A DNA stretch of 64,000 nt. It comes from an uncultured Flavobacteriaceae bacterium (GTDB lineage Bacteria > Bacteroidota > Bacteroidia > Flavobacteriales > Flavobacteriaceae). The stretch is from the NCBI GenBank assembly GCA_947502495.1, contig CANNAC010000005.1:1-64000 (forward strand). The letters are read 5' to 3'. This document shows positions 31,518 through 40,741 of the stretch, one piece after another; position 1 is the stretch's first letter; each line of letters starts with the position of its first letter. Below the pieces are notes generated by a model, which saw only the letters and a program-made list of their open reading frames with translations, did not search any database and was not told where the DNA came from. The translations under genes and the position numbers were made by a program.

Positions 31518-32438
31518 ATGGAATCGTTATTAAGTCATCATAGAAATCATAGAAAACTGACCACTTTAGTGGAGAACAGAACCACGTATAGTGCAGATTA
31601 TGCAGAGCTTAATATTTTTGAAACACACGCTTTCGCGGAAAAAATATCCCTAACGTTCAACTTTCCTATTATAGCTAGTATGCTTACTGGAAAGAAAATT
31701 ATGCATATTGACGGTTTTGAACCTTTTGATTTTTTTCCTGGCGAATCTGTAGTGATGCCAACCAATAAGGAAATGGTCATTGATTTTCCTGTAGCAACCA
31801 AAGAAAACCCTACGCAATGCTTAGCTTTAGGTATTGATGCGTTCAAGATTGATGAGGTAGTTGAAAAATTCAATCAGCAAGTAGCTATTGAAAACGAAAA
31901 CAACACTTGGGATTTGGACGAAACCTCTTCGCATTTAATAAATAATACCGATGTCAATCATTTAATTGAGCGACTGACCTACACTTTTACCAATAACAAC
32001 AAATCAAAGGATGTATTACTGGATTTAATGATTCAAGAACTCATTGTCAGACTATTACAAACAAAGGCTAAATCCCTAATAATAAATGATCCACATCAAG
32101 TTTTTAATGATACTAGAATAGGAACCGTTATTAAGTTTATTAAAGAAAATTTAACCAATAAAGACATGTCTGTAGATGTGTTGGCTAAGAAAGCATACAT
32201 GAGTGCTTCTCACTTTCACAAACAGTTTAAAAACACATTAGGAATCTCTCCTATTGATTATATAAATTCTGAAAAAATTAAATTTTCGAAAAAACTAATT
32301 AAAGAGTCTTCCGATTTTAGAATGTCTGAGATTGCTTTTAAATCCGGATTTAATAACACGAGTTATTTTAACAGACAGTTTAAGAAAATGGAATTAATGA
32401 CGCCGCAGCAATTTAAGGCTTCGATTAACAAGTCTTAA
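31518..32438 (+). CDS. AraC family transcriptional regulator
   Basis: 306 residues from ATG 31518 (a TTG two codons earlier is less likely). The N-terminal ~195 residues form an AraC-binding-like sensory domain (AraC_N, as in regulators beside aldehyde dehydrogenases). The C-terminal ~100 residues hold two HTH motifs (VLAKKAYMSASHFHKQFKNT, then RMSEIAFKSGFNNTSYFNRQ). It is transcribed divergently from the aldehyde dehydrogenase across a 172-base gap, so it probably controls that gene in response to an alcohol or aldehyde. Family certain; effector inferred. Confidence 0.9.
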   Translation: MESLLSHHRNHRKLTTLVENRTTYSADYAELNIFETHAFAEKISLTFNFPIIASMLTGKKIMHIDGFEPFDFFPGESVVMPTNKEMVIDFPVATKENPTQCLALGIDAFKIDEVVEKFNQQVAIENENNTWDLDETSSHLINNTDVNHLIERLTYTFTNNNKSKDVLLDLMIQELIVRLLQTKAKSLIINDPHQVFNDTRIGTVIKFIKENLTNKDMSVDVLAKKAYMSASHFHKQFKNTLGISPIDYINSEKIKFSKKLIKESSDFRMSEIAFKSGFNNTSYFNRQFKKMELMTPQQFKASINKS

Positions 32439-32492
32439 TTTCTACGCCTTGCATCTTCATTATTTTTCTCCTTATTTCTGAATTTTGATATT

Positions 32493-32509
32493 TTCCGACG
32501 TTGTCGGAA
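32493..32509. terminator. Hairpin TTCCGAC-GTT-GTCGGAA between convergent genes
   Basis: A perfect 7-bp stem with a 3-base loop lies 55 bases past the AraC stop and 52 bases past the AGCS stop. A following T-run is weak, so it is only a probable shared terminator. Confidence 0.5.
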
Positions 32510-32560
32510 TTTCAAGTCGCAGGAAATTATTCGTAACTAATATACTATTAAAACCTTCTT

Positions 32561-33940
32561 TTAAGTATCGCTTGATTTCATTCGTTTAAAATATGCTTTT
32601 GCTTCTTTCACTACTCTCGGTGCTAAAATTAATGTTGCTGTCATGGTTGGTATTGCCATTAACGCAAAGATGCCATCTATCAAATTAATCATTAAAGCTA
32701 AGGACGTGGTTGCGCCAAGAATAATACTTAAAATATAGAAGTAGTTGTAGTAATGTTTGTTTTTATCTCCTATTAAAAACGATAAACATTTTCCGCCATA
32801 ATAGGCATAAGAAAACAAGGAAGACACACTAAATACCACAATACAAAGCAGTAATAAATACCTACCATAAGTTGGCATTGCTGCACCAAAGGCATTTGCG
32901 GTAAGACTTACGCCATTCGCTTCGGTAGTTTGCCAAACTCCGGTTACCAAAATCGCCAAAGCAGTTAATGTACATACGATTAACGTATCTATTGCTGGTC
33001 CTAACATAGCTACTAAACCTTCACGAATTGGTTCGTTGGTTTTTGCTGCTCCGTGTGCTAAAGGTGCTGTACCAATTCCTGCTTCGTTAGAAAATGCGCC
33101 GCGTCGTACACCTAATATTATCAGTCCGCCTAAAAGCCCTCCTAAAAAGGCATCTCCTTTATAGTTTTCTGCAGCAAAAGCATCTGTAAAAATAAGTTTC
33201 AAATACGTGGGAACCACTTCCGCATTAGCGAATAAAATAATCATTATCAACACGAAATAAAGCAATACCATACTTGGCACCAGTTTGGATGCTACTTTAC
33301 TAATTCGGTTTAAGCCTCCTAAAATCACTACGGAAGTAATCCCAACTAAAACAAGACCTATTATTAAATTCGAAGTAAAATTTACGGTTACTCCATTTGG
33401 TATTAAAACGATATCGTTAATCGCTTGTGTTAACTGATTCACATTAAAAACTGGCAATGCACCTATTAATCCGCAAAGACTAAAAAACACCGCTAAAGGT
33501 TTCCAATGTTTTCCAAGACCTTCCATTATAAAATACATTGGTCCACCTTGCGTATTCCCTTCGCTATCTTTTCCTCGGTACATAATTGCCAAACTTGAAG
33601 TGAAGAATTTTGTCGCCATACCAATAATAGCACTAACCCACATCCAGAAAACAGCTCCTGGTCCACCAATAGAAATAGCCACTGCAACCCCTGCAATATT
33701 CCCCATACCAATGGTAGAAGATAATGCGGTTGTTAAGGCTTGAAAATGCGAAATTTCTCCTGCATCCTCTGGATTATCATATTTACCACGAAGCACTTGA
33801 ATGGCATGCCCCAAATAACGAAATGGTAAAAATCGGGATAAAACAAGAAGGTAAAAACCTCCTCCTATTAATAAAATTAGTAATGGAAGTCCCCAAACGA
33901 AGGAGGCAAAATCGGCAATAAATTGATCTAATACTTTCAA
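32561..33940 (-). CDS. Alanine/glycine:sodium symporter (AGCS family)
   Basis: A 459-residue permease with about 11 membrane helices. Visible family signatures are TALSSTIGMGNIAGVAVAI (the AGCS signature), GGPMYFIMEGLG, RRGAFSNEAGIGTAPLAH and TLIVCTLTALAIL. It takes up alanine or glycine with sodium. The frame has no ATG at its 5' end; the likely start is TTG at 33940, since the next codons upstream include a stop and the N-terminal text aligns to the expected length. It is transcribed alone, downstream of the purC terminator. Confidence 0.9.
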   Translation of the reverse strand: MKVLDQFIADFASFVWGLPLLILLIGGGFYLLVLSRFLPFRYLGHAIQVLRGKYDNPEDAGEISHFQALTTALSSTIGMGNIAGVAVAISIGGPGAVFWMWVSAIIGMATKFFTSSLAIMYRGKDSEGNTQGGPMYFIMEGLGKHWKPLAVFFSLCGLIGALPVFNVNQLTQAINDIVLIPNGVTVNFTSNLIIGLVLVGITSVVILGGLNRISKVASKLVPSMVLLYFVLIMIILFANAEVVPTYLKLIFTDAFAAENYKGDAFLGGLLGGLIILGVRRGAFSNEAGIGTAPLAHGAAKTNEPIREGLVAMLGPAIDTLIVCTLTALAILVTGVWQTTEANGVSLTANAFGAAMPTYGRYLLLLCIVVFSVSSLFSYAYYGGKCLSFLIGDKNKHYYNYFYILSIILGATTSLALMINLIDGIFALMAIPTMTATLILAPRVVKEAKAYFKRMKSSDT

Positions 33941-33985
33941 AGGATTCTATTTTTTTATAAATGTATTAAATAAATAGCTACAAAA

Positions 33986-34018
33986 AGACCTCACAGGTTT
34001 TAGAAACCTGTGAGGTCT
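33986..34018 (-). terminator. Very strong purC terminator (15-bp perfect stem)
   Basis: AGACCTCACAGGTTT (33986-34000) and AAACCTGTGAGGTCT (34004-34018) pair without a mismatch around TAG. A T-run follows on the minus strand. Such ACCTGTGAGGTC stems recur in Flavobacteriaceae intergenic DNA. Confidence 0.85.
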
Positions 34019-34038
34019 ACATTTAAAACTATAATTGG

Positions 34039-34989
34039 TTAATTTGCCAAATACGCTAAAACGTTTTTCTCAATACGTTCATCAATATTAGAAACATCTG
34101 CTTTTACAAACGTCTCTCCCATGATTTTTTCATAAAGCTCGATATATCTTTCGGAAACGGTTTCTATGTATTCGTCAGACATTACAGGAACTGTTTGTCC
34201 TTCTAATCCTTGAAAGTTGTTTGCAATTAACCACTGACGCACAAACTCTTTAGACAATTGTTTTTGTGCTTCGCCAGTATCTTGACGTTCTTGATAACCA
34301 TCTGCATAAAAATAACGCGAAGAATCTGGTGTATGAATCTCATCAATTAAAACGATTTTCCCGTCTTTCGTTTTACCGAATTCGTATTTCGTATCTACTA
34401 AAATTAATCCGCGAGATGCTGCAATTTCTGTTCCTCTTTGAAACAATTTTCTGGTGTAATCTTCTAAAACAATATAATCTGCTTCGGTAACGATTCCTTT
34501 TGCAAGAATATCTTCACGAGAAATATCTTCGTCATGATCTCCCATTTCTGCTTTGGTAGCAGGTGTAATAATTGGGTTAGGAAACTTATCGTTTTCTTTC
34601 ATTCCTTCTGGCATAGCAACACCGCAAAGCATGCGTTTTCCTGCTTTATATTCTCTTGCTGCATGTCCAGACATGTACCCACGAATTACCATTTCTACTT
34701 TAAAAGGCTCACATAAATGTCCGACAGCCACATTAGGATCTGGCGTTGCGGTTAACCAATTTGGCACTACATCTTCGGTAGCTTTCATCATGCTGGTTGC
34801 TATCTGGTTTAGTATTTGTCCTTTGTACGGAATTCCTTTTGGCATTACCACATCGAAAGCAGAAAGTCTGTCTGTTGCTATCATGACTAATTCTTCGTCA
34901 TTAATATTGTAAACGGCTCTTACTTTTCCTTTGTAAAGACTTTTTTGGTTTGGAAAATTAAAGTTGGTATCTGTAATTGTATTACTCAT
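34039..34989 (-). CDS. purC: SAICAR synthetase (phosphoribosylaminoimidazolesuccinocarboxamide synthase)
   Basis: A 316-residue enzyme of de novo purine synthesis that joins aspartate to CAIR with ATP. Landmarks are [10 protein letters not shown] (nucleotide loop), [18 protein letters not shown], the [19 protein letters not shown] block and [14 protein letters not shown]. The length fits the longer eukaryote-like branch. It is monocistronic, with a REP-like cruciform upstream and a strong terminator downstream. No purine riboswitch was seen in its leader. Confidence 0.95.
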   Translation of the reverse strand: MSNTITDTNFNFPNQKSLYKGKVRAVYNINDEELVMIATDRLSAFDVVMPKGIPYKGQILNQIATSMMKATEDVVPNWLTATPDPNVAVGHLCEPFKVEMVIRGYMSGHAAREYKAGKRMLCGVAMPEGMKENDKFPNPIITPATKAEMGDHDEDISREDILAKGIVTEADYIVLEDYTRKLFQRGTEIAASRGLILVDTKYEFGKTKDGKIVLIDEIHTPDSSRYFYADGYQERQDTGEAQKQLSKEFVRQWLIANNFQGLEGQTVPVMSDEYIETVSERYIELYEKIMGETFVKADVSNIDERIEKNVLAYLAN

Positions 34990-35009
34990 TTTTTTTGCTT
35001 TATTTGAGA

Positions 35010-35060
35010 TGCTTCACTTCGACTGCGCTCTGTGCACGCTAGCTCAGCATGACATAGAAC
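35010..35060. repeat. REP-like CTTCGACTGCGCTC element
   Basis: CTTCGACTGCGCTC followed by AGCATGACA occurs here, and a near copy of its core is at about 48882-48905. A further piece is inside the repeat at 11711-11837. It lies in the purC leader region and has no coding sense. Confidence 0.55.
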
Positions 35061-35150
35061 TATTAGTTGTGTTACTTATTCCTTTTTATAAATTATGGAT
35101 TCTGAATTCTAGTACAGAATGACAAAATTAACTTTTTAGTTTCGATTTCT

Positions 35151-35270
35151 AGCCCTGATTGTAGCGGCATCCTTTTTACGTCAGTTCGAGTGGATTTGCT
35201 TTTTTTGCAAATTTGTATCGAGAACAAGTAAAAAGATATAGCGGAAAGCAGGTTCCTGGCTGCTAAAAAA
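35151..35270. repeat. Extragenic cruciform repeat between phoH and purC
   Basis: Nested dyads: CTTTTTAC (35172-35179) with GTAAAAAG (35228-35235), TCGA (35186-35189) with TCGA (35218-35221), and ATTTGC (35194-35199) with GCAAAT (35207-35212) around a T-run. A second copy in the other orientation is at 47671-47770. The element ends one base before the phoH stop, so the RNA would form a long hairpin at the phoH 3' end. Confidence 0.75.
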
Positions 35271-35271
35271 T

Positions 35272-36228
35272 CTAGCCATCCAGATTTTCAATATTTCGAT
35301 ATGCTGCGATCACTTTCTTTACTAATTTATGACGAACCACATCTTTATCGTCTAAGAAAACCATGCCAATGCCTTCAATATCTTTTAAAACCAAAAGCGC
35401 TTCTTTTAGCCCCGAAACCGTACGACGCGGTAAATCTATTTGTCCGGGATCACCAGTTAAAAGGAACTTTGCGTTTTTTCCCATACGGGTTAAAAACATT
35501 TTCATTTGCGCGTGCGTGGTGTTTTGGCCTTCGTCTAAAATAACAAATGCGTTATCTAAAGTTCGTCCGCGCATAAACGCCAATGGTGCAATTTGAATGG
35601 TTCCGTTTTCGATATAATGTGCCAACTTTTCTGGAGCAATCATATCGCGCAAGGCATCGTATAAAGGTTGCATATATGGATCTAATTTTTCTTTTAAATC
35701 TCCCGGAAGAAATCCTAGATTCTCTCCAGCTTCTACTGCAGGACGCGTTAAAATAATACGTCGCACCTCTTTATTCTTTAACGCTTTTACTGCTAACGCA
35801 ACACCTGTATATGTTTTTCCTGTTCCTGCTGGACCGATAGCAAAAACCATATCGTTTTTACGCATAAGCTCCACCATTTTACGTTGGTTTGCCGTTTGCG
35901 CTTTAATAATTTTTCCGTTTACACCATGTACAATAGCTTCCCCACTTTTGGCAGTTGTAGCATAATCATCGCTGGTATTACTGGTTAAAACACGCTCTAT
36001 AACATTTTCGTCTAGCTTGTTATACTTCGCGAAATGTTTTATCAACATGGTGATTCGCCTATTGAACTCATCTAAAAGCTCTTCTTCTCCGTAAGCCTTA
36101 ATTTCATTGCCTCTAGCAACAATTTTTAATTTTGGAAAGTATTTTTTTAATAATTTAATATTTTCGTTTCCAGATCCAAAAAATTCTTTTGGTGTAATTT
36201 CTTCAAGTTCAATTATTAATTCGTTCAA
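35272..36228 (-). CDS. phoH: PhoH family NTPase
   Basis: A 318-residue PhoH-like protein: a KH-like N-terminal region and then a P-loop NTPase with Walker A GPAGTGKTYTG and Walker B FVILDEGQN, plus LTGDPGQIDLPRR. PhoH proteins are probable RNA-associated helicases, linked to the YbeY/ribosome maturation pathway in other bacteria. The likely start is TTG at 36228, because an in-frame stop lies 5 codons further upstream and no ATG lies between. The adjacent SAM-hydrolase-like gene is divergent across 123 bases. Function in this organism is inferred from family. Confidence 0.92.
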   Translation of the reverse strand: MNELIIELEEITPKEFFGSGNENIKLLKKYFPKLKIVARGNEIKAYGEEELLDEFNRRITMLIKHFAKYNKLDENVIERVLTSNTSDDYATTAKSGEAIVHGVNGKIIKAQTANQRKMVELMRKNDMVFAIGPAGTGKTYTGVALAVKALKNKEVRRIILTRPAVEAGENLGFLPGDLKEKLDPYMQPLYDALRDMIAPEKLAHYIENGTIQIAPLAFMRGRTLDNAFVILDEGQNTTHAQMKMFLTRMGKNAKFLLTGDPGQIDLPRRTVSGLKEALLVLKDIEGIGMVFLDDKDVVRHKLVKKVIAAYRNIENLDG

Positions 36229-36351
36229 AAGCGTATCGATTTAATTATAGTAATCTGTTCTATTTTATTAGATTTGTTTTCCAATTAGAAAGCTAAACAA
36301 ACTTAAACAATTTTAAGGTGTGTTATGTTAAAAAAATATCAACAATAATTC

Positions 36352-37188
36352 ATGGCAATAATAACATTAACGACTGACTTTGGTGAGAAAGATCACTTTG
36401 CTGGCGCGATAAAAGGAGCTATTTATAGCGAAATTCCTGATGTTAAAATTGTTGATATCTCCCATTCTGTTTCTCCTTTTAATATTCCGGAAGCTGCATA
36501 TATTATTCAAAATGCATATAGTAGTTTCCCAAAAGGCACGATTCATCTTATTGGAATTGACGCAGAAATAAATCCAGAGAACAAACACATTGCTGTTAAA
36601 TTAGACGGACATTATTTTATTTGTGCTAATAATGGTATTATGAGTATGATTTGTGCAGAAATTGCACCGGAGAAAATTGTAGAAATTAATATACACGATA
36701 AAATAGTTACTAGTTTCCCTGTTCTAGATGTGTTTGTTAAAGTGGCTTCACATTTGGCTCGTGGTGGTACTTTAGAAGTTATTGGTAAAGCAATAACGGA
36801 TATCAAACCAACCACCAACATCCATCCTTTTGTAAACGACGAAAAAACGCAAATTATAGGAAGTGTTATTTATATTGACAATTATGGCAATGTTATCACG
36901 AATATTAAAAAATCGTTTTTTGAAGAAGTACAAAAAGGTAGAGATTTTGAAATATTTGCTAGAAATTATAAGTTTAAAACCATTCATAAAAAATATAGTG
37001 ATATTATAAATTTTGATATTCCGGAAGAAAAAAGACATGATGAAGGAACTCGTGTTGTGGTCTTTAATTCTTCTAACTATTTAGAAATTGCACTGTATAA
37101 AAGCAATACAAGTACCGTTGGTAGTGCTTCGACATTAATGGGTTTACAACTTAGAGATACGGTAACTATTACTATAAATAAAGTGTAG
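36352..37188 (+). CDS. S-adenosyl-L-methionine hydroxide adenosyltransferase family protein
   Basis: A 278-residue DUF62 protein. It has the N-terminal signature TLTTDFGEKDHFAGAIKG, then VDISHSVSPFNI and NNGIMS, and the C-terminal beta-barrel (GSASTLMGLQLRD). The family hydrolyses SAM to adenosine and methionine, and is related to SAM-dependent fluorinases and chlorinases. No chlorinase loop insertion is evident, so ordinary hydrolysis is expected. The same gene order (SAM hydroxide transferase, GldF/GldG, dnaN) is seen in other Flavobacteriaceae. Confidence 0.9.
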   Translation: MAIITLTTDFGEKDHFAGAIKGAIYSEIPDVKIVDISHSVSPFNIPEAAYIIQNAYSSFPKGTIHLIGIDAEINPENKHIAVKLDGHYFICANNGIMSMICAEIAPEKIVEINIHDKIVTSFPVLDVFVKVASHLARGGTLEVIGKAITDIKPTTNIHPFVNDEKTQIIGSVIYIDNYGNVITNIKKSFFEEVQKGRDFEIFARNYKFKTIHKKYSDIINFDIPEEKRHDEGTRVVVFNSSNYLEIALYKSNTSTVGSASTLMGLQLRDTVTITINKV

Positions 37189-37215
37189 TTTATCGCTTAC
37201 TCGGCCTTTATGATT

Positions 37216-37285
37216 AGAGAATAGAGAATAGAGAATAGAGAATAGAGAATAGAGAATAGAGAATAGAGAATAGAGAATAGAGAAT
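37216..37285. repeat. Microsatellite: ten tandem AGAGAAT units
   Basis: Exactly ten perfect copies of the 7-mer AGAGAAT. They lie 28 bases after the SAM hydroxide transferase stop and 73 bases before the ABM-domain gene start. Copy-number change would alter promoter or leader length of the downstream gene. Confidence 0.95.
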
Positions 37286-37358
37286 ATTAATTAGTTTTGA
37301 TACAGGAAACGAAACTTTACATTAAAATTTTGAAACTTTTAACTTTTAACTTTTAAAA

Positions 37359-37655
37359 ATGTTTGTACGTATTGTAAAAATGAGTTTTGATCCTTCTAAA
37401 ATTGAAGAATTTTTAAAAAACTTTAATGCAAAGAAAGAGAATATACGAAACTTTGATGGCTGTCGTTTTTTAGAGTTATATCGAGATAAAACAAATCCCA
37501 ATATCTTTTTCACCTATAGTTATTGGGAAGCGGAAGCCGATTTAGAAAATTACAGACAATCGGATTTATTTAAAGGTATCTGGGCGAAAACAAAACCTAT
37601 GTTTAACGGAAAACCGGAAGCTTGGAGTGTGGATAAATTGGTGCGTTTAGATTAA
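37359..37655 (+). CDS. ABM-domain (antibiotic biosynthesis monooxygenase-like) protein
   Basis: 98 residues with the dimeric ferredoxin-like ABM fold (FLKNFNAKKENIRNFDGCRF, then FFTYSYWEAEADLENYR and FKGIWAKTKPMF). Members range from quinol monooxygenases to heme-degrading enzymes and non-catalytic stress proteins. The start could be ATG 37359 or the ATG 7 codons later; the first gives the full beta-strand. The gene is 12 bases upstream of the next gene and follows a microsatellite. Its substrate is unknown. Confidence 0.85.
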   Translation: MFVRIVKMSFDPSKIEEFLKNFNAKKENIRNFDGCRFLELYRDKTNPNIFFTYSYWEAEADLENYRQSDLFKGIWAKTKPMFNGKPEAWSVDKLVRLD

Positions 37656-37667
37656 TTATATTGCAGT

Positions 37668-38210
37668 ATGATAATAGGAAAAAAATTTAATGCATGTAAA
37701 AAAAGCGAATACTTTCAATTTATTGATAATTATAAAAAATACACAGATTTTAATACTTTAGGTTTATACCGATCTATTTGTGAAAACGAAAATCTAAATC
37801 TTAATGACAAAATTGAGATACGAGATTATGCCAATACTATCTTTGAAAAAACCTTCCATTTTTATCAGCTGAAAGATCCAAGAACTTATTTTAACTTAAC
37901 AACTTTAGGCAAGGAATTAACTATTGCTGACGAAAGACAAGTTTGGGAAGAGATAAGACAGAATCAAGAAAAAATTCTAAAAGAAAAGAAAATTAAACAT
38001 CGTAATTTTGGAGCGTATTCTAAACATGACTGTGGTCATGAAGATTGCCAATTTAACGGCATTATGATTAAGCAAGGTTCTTGGTTTGCAGAAAATGAAA
38101 TGCATTTTAAAACGGATAAGAAAAAATCTTCAAGAAAATTAAAATCCGAACAAATTATAAAACAACGTAAAAACAAAAATCGAATTATAGATGATGAATT
38201 CGATTATTAA
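37668..38210 (+). CDS. Conserved flavobacterial hypothetical protein
   Basis: 180 residues, no signal peptide, no membrane helix. The C-terminal half has a Cys/His cluster (KHDCGHEDCQFNG at about 124-136) that could bind metal, then a very basic tail (KKKSSRKLKSEQII). The spacing to its neighbours (12 bases before and 11 after) places it in an operon with the ABM gene and gldFG. I recognise no family function. Confidence 0.7.
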   Translation: MIIGKKFNACKKSEYFQFIDNYKKYTDFNTLGLYRSICENENLNLNDKIEIRDYANTIFEKTFHFYQLKDPRTYFNLTTLGKELTIADERQVWEEIRQNQEKILKEKKIKHRNFGAYSKHDCGHEDCQFNGIMIKQGSWFAENEMHFKTDKKKSSRKLKSEQIIKQRKNKNRIIDDEFDY

Positions 38211-38221
38211 AAAAATAATTA

Positions 38222-40612
38222 ATGCTCGCAATACTTAAAAAAGAAATCAACTCCTTCTTCGCTTCACCAATAGGTTATTTGGTGATTGCTATATTTTTAT
38301 TGCTAAACGGTTTATTCCTTTGGTTATTTAAAGGAGAATTCAATATTCTAGATAATGGCTTTGCCGATTTATCTTCGTTCTTTTTACTTGCACCTTGGAT
38401 TCTTATTTTCCTAATTCCTGCAGTAACCATGCGCAGTTTTAGTGACGAGAAAAAACAAGGAACGCTTGAACTTTTACTTACCAAACCTATTAGTAAATTA
38501 CACATTGTACTTGGTAAATATTTTGGTGCATTGGTATTAATTTTAATTGCGCTTTTACCAACACTACTTTATGTATATACGGTAAACCAACTTGGTAGTC
38601 CGCAAGGAAATCTAGATGTTGGGAGCACACTTGGCTCCTATTTTGGCCTACTATTTCTAGTCGCAGCGTATACCGCAATTGGCTTATTTGCTTCTAGTAT
38701 TACTGATAATCAAATTGTAGCATTTATCACTTCGGTATTTTTATGCTTCCTTTTTTATATTGGTTTTCAAGGTATTGCCGACTATATGTCTAGCACTTTT
38801 GTAGAGCAATTAGGAATGAGTGCACATTATAAAAGCATGAGCCGTGGTGTTTTAGATACTCGAGATATTGTTTACTTTTTAAGTGTCACTGTTTTATTTA
38901 TTTTCTTCACTTCTAGAAAAATTCAAACAAAACCATTTGCCAAAAAAGACTATGCAATCTTTCTATTATTACCTTTAGGGCTTTTGGTTTTCAATATATT
39001 TTCAGCGAAAAGCGGATTATATCAACGCTACGATTTAACGCAAGACAAACGCTATACCATTAGCGATGCTGCTTTACAGATTATAGATAAGGTAGAATCT
39101 CCTATTTTAGTAGATGTATTTTTAGAAGGCGATGATTTTCCTACGGAATTTAGACGACTAAAAAACGAAACCAAGCAGCTATTAGAAGAATTTGAAGCAC
39201 AAAATGCGAACATCAAATTTCATTTCATCAATCCGATTGCAGACGAAGCAACTCGGGAACGCAGTATGCAGCAGTTAAATGATCGCGGTTTAATCCCGAT
39301 GCAATTAACGGTTCAAGAAAGCGGTAAGTCTAGCCAAGCAGTAATATTCCCTTGGGCCTTAGCGAGTCATAATGGAGAAACGGTTAAAATCCAGTTAGTA
39401 AAAACGAAGATTGGAGCGACACAACAAGAATTGGTAACCAACTCTGTACAGCATTTGGAATATGCTTTTGCAGATGGATTTAGTAAATTAGTAAATCCGA
39501 AAAAACGCAAAGTAGCCATACTAAGAGGGAACAATCAATTAGAAGACAAGTACATTTTCGATTTTGTAAAAACCATTGGCGACTATTACTTCATTGCTCC
39601 TTTTACTTTAGATAGCGTTGCTGCTAGTCCGCAAAAAACAGCTAAAGCATTAAATGATTTTGATTTAATTATTTCGGCAAAGCCAACAGAAGCTTTTACT
39701 GAAAAAGAAAAACTAGTCTTAGATCAATTTACCATGAAAGGCGGAAAAAGCCTTTGGTTGTTGGATGCTGTAGCCATAGAAAAAGACAGTTTGTATAACC
39801 CGACAGGAAAAGGAGTTGCAACAGCTAGAGATTTAAATCTTACCGATTTCTTTTTTAAGTATGGCGTTCGTATTAATCCGTCTTTGGTAAACGACCTATA
39901 CTCTGCTCCAATCACTTTAGCTTCTGGAGAAGGTAGTCAATCACAATTTCAACAACTTCCTTGGTATTATTCGCCATTAGTAAATGCAGAAAGCAAGCAT
40001 GCTATTACCAATAATTTAAATTTGGTGAAGTTTGATTTTGCAAACCAAATAGACACCTTAAAAAACAACATAGACAAAACGATTCTGTTAAAAAGCTCTG
40101 GACTGACGAAGTTAGATGGCACGCCACGAGAGGTTAGTTTAGAAATGACGCAGAAAGAACCAGACCCAAAACAATACAATAAAGGGAGTCAGAATCTTGC
40201 GGTGTTGTTAGAAGGGGAATTCACTTCGGTGTACAACAATAGGATTAAACCGTTTCCATTAGAAAAGGAATTAAATACTAGCGTATCTACCAAAATGATT
40301 GTCATTGCAGATGGAGATGTTATTAAAAATGATGTAGGTAGAAATGGACCTCAAGAACTTGGTTTTGATAAATGGTCTGGACAAACCTACGGAAACAAAG
40401 AATTCCTACTAAACGCCGTAAACTACTTATTAGACGATGACGGACTTATAAACATTCGTACAAAAGAAATTGCGGTAGCCTTTTTAGATCCTAAAAAAGT
40501 AGCATCCGAAAAAGCAAAATGGCAAATAGTAAATATTCTGTTACCATTAGTTTTATTAGGTGTTTTCGGGTTTATTTTTAATTTCTTCCGAAGAAAAAAG
40601 TATGCGAAATAA
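38222..40612 (+). CDS. gldFG: GldF-GldG fusion: gliding ABC transporter permease plus auxiliary domain
   Basis: 796 residues. Residues 1-232 equal GldF, an ABC-2 type permease with six helices (ASPIGYLVIAI, TLELLLTKPISKLHIVLGKY). Residues from about 243 equal GldG: a single helix, then YDLTQDKRYTISDAALQII and a long periplasmic GIFT/auxiliary domain with a C-terminal helix (778-796). GldF and GldG normally are separate genes of about 240 and 560 residues; here no stop and no internal ATG lie near the junction. Together with GldA (not in window) they form the ABC transporter needed for gliding. Fusion is seen in sequence; function is from the family. Confidence 0.85.
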   Translation: MLAILKKEINSFFASPIGYLVIAIFLLLNGLFLWLFKGEFNILDNGFADLSSFFLLAPWILIFLIPAVTMRSFSDEKKQGTLELLLTKPISKLHIVLGKYFGALVLILIALLPTLLYVYTVNQLGSPQGNLDVGSTLGSYFGLLFLVAAYTAIGLFASSITDNQIVAFITSVFLCFLFYIGFQGIADYMSSTFVEQLGMSAHYKSMSRGVLDTRDIVYFLSVTVLFIFFTSRKIQTKPFAKKDYAIFLLLPLGLLVFNIFSAKSGLYQRYDLTQDKRYTISDAALQIIDKVESPILVDVFLEGDDFPTEFRRLKNETKQLLEEFEAQNANIKFHFINPIADEATRERSMQQLNDRGLIPMQLTVQESGKSSQAVIFPWALASHNGETVKIQLVKTKIGATQQELVTNSVQHLEYAFADGFSKLVNPKKRKVAILRGNNQLEDKYIFDFVKTIGDYYFIAPFTLDSVAASPQKTAKALNDFDLIISAKPTEAFTEKEKLVLDQFTMKGGKSLWLLDAVAIEKDSLYNPTGKGVATARDLNLTDFFFKYGVRINPSLVNDLYSAPITLASGEGSQSQFQQLPWYYSPLVNAESKHAITNNLNLVKFDFANQIDTLKNNIDKTILLKSSGLTKLDGTPREVSLEMTQKEPDPKQYNKGSQNLAVLLEGEFTSVYNNRIKPFPLEKELNTSVSTKMIVIADGDVIKNDVGRNGPQELGFDKWSGQTYGNKEFLLNAVNYLLDDDGLINIRTKEIAVAFLDPKKVASEKAKWQIVNILLPLVLLGVFGFIFNFFRRKKYAK

Positions 40613-40694
40613 AATCTAGAAAACAATAAAAAGTTTCCAGCCTTCGCAGGAATAAATGTTAATAAGTTTGTTTCCATTTTCACTAGCTTTAGAA

Positions 40695-40702
40695 TATATT
40701 TG
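40695..40702 (+). promoter_or_regulatory. dnaN promoter, -7 element TATATTTG
   Basis: A perfect match to the Bacteroidota -7 consensus TAnnTTTG lies 39 bases before the dnaN start. A TTTG at 40667-40670 is a -33 candidate, though 24 bases is a longer spacing than usual. Confidence 0.5.
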
Positions 40703-40741
40703 TATCTATTCAATATTGAAACGAATTAACGTATTATATAC

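Noticed and set aside
32493-32509. Regulatory site for the AraC gene
   Set aside because: It lies after both convergent genes, so a terminator role is more likely than an operator.
34990-35271. Purine riboswitch before purC
   Set aside because: The leader holds REP-like repeats and a cruciform but no purine aptamer pattern.
37216-37285. CRISPR array candidate
   Set aside because: The units are 7 bases without spacers; it is a microsatellite.
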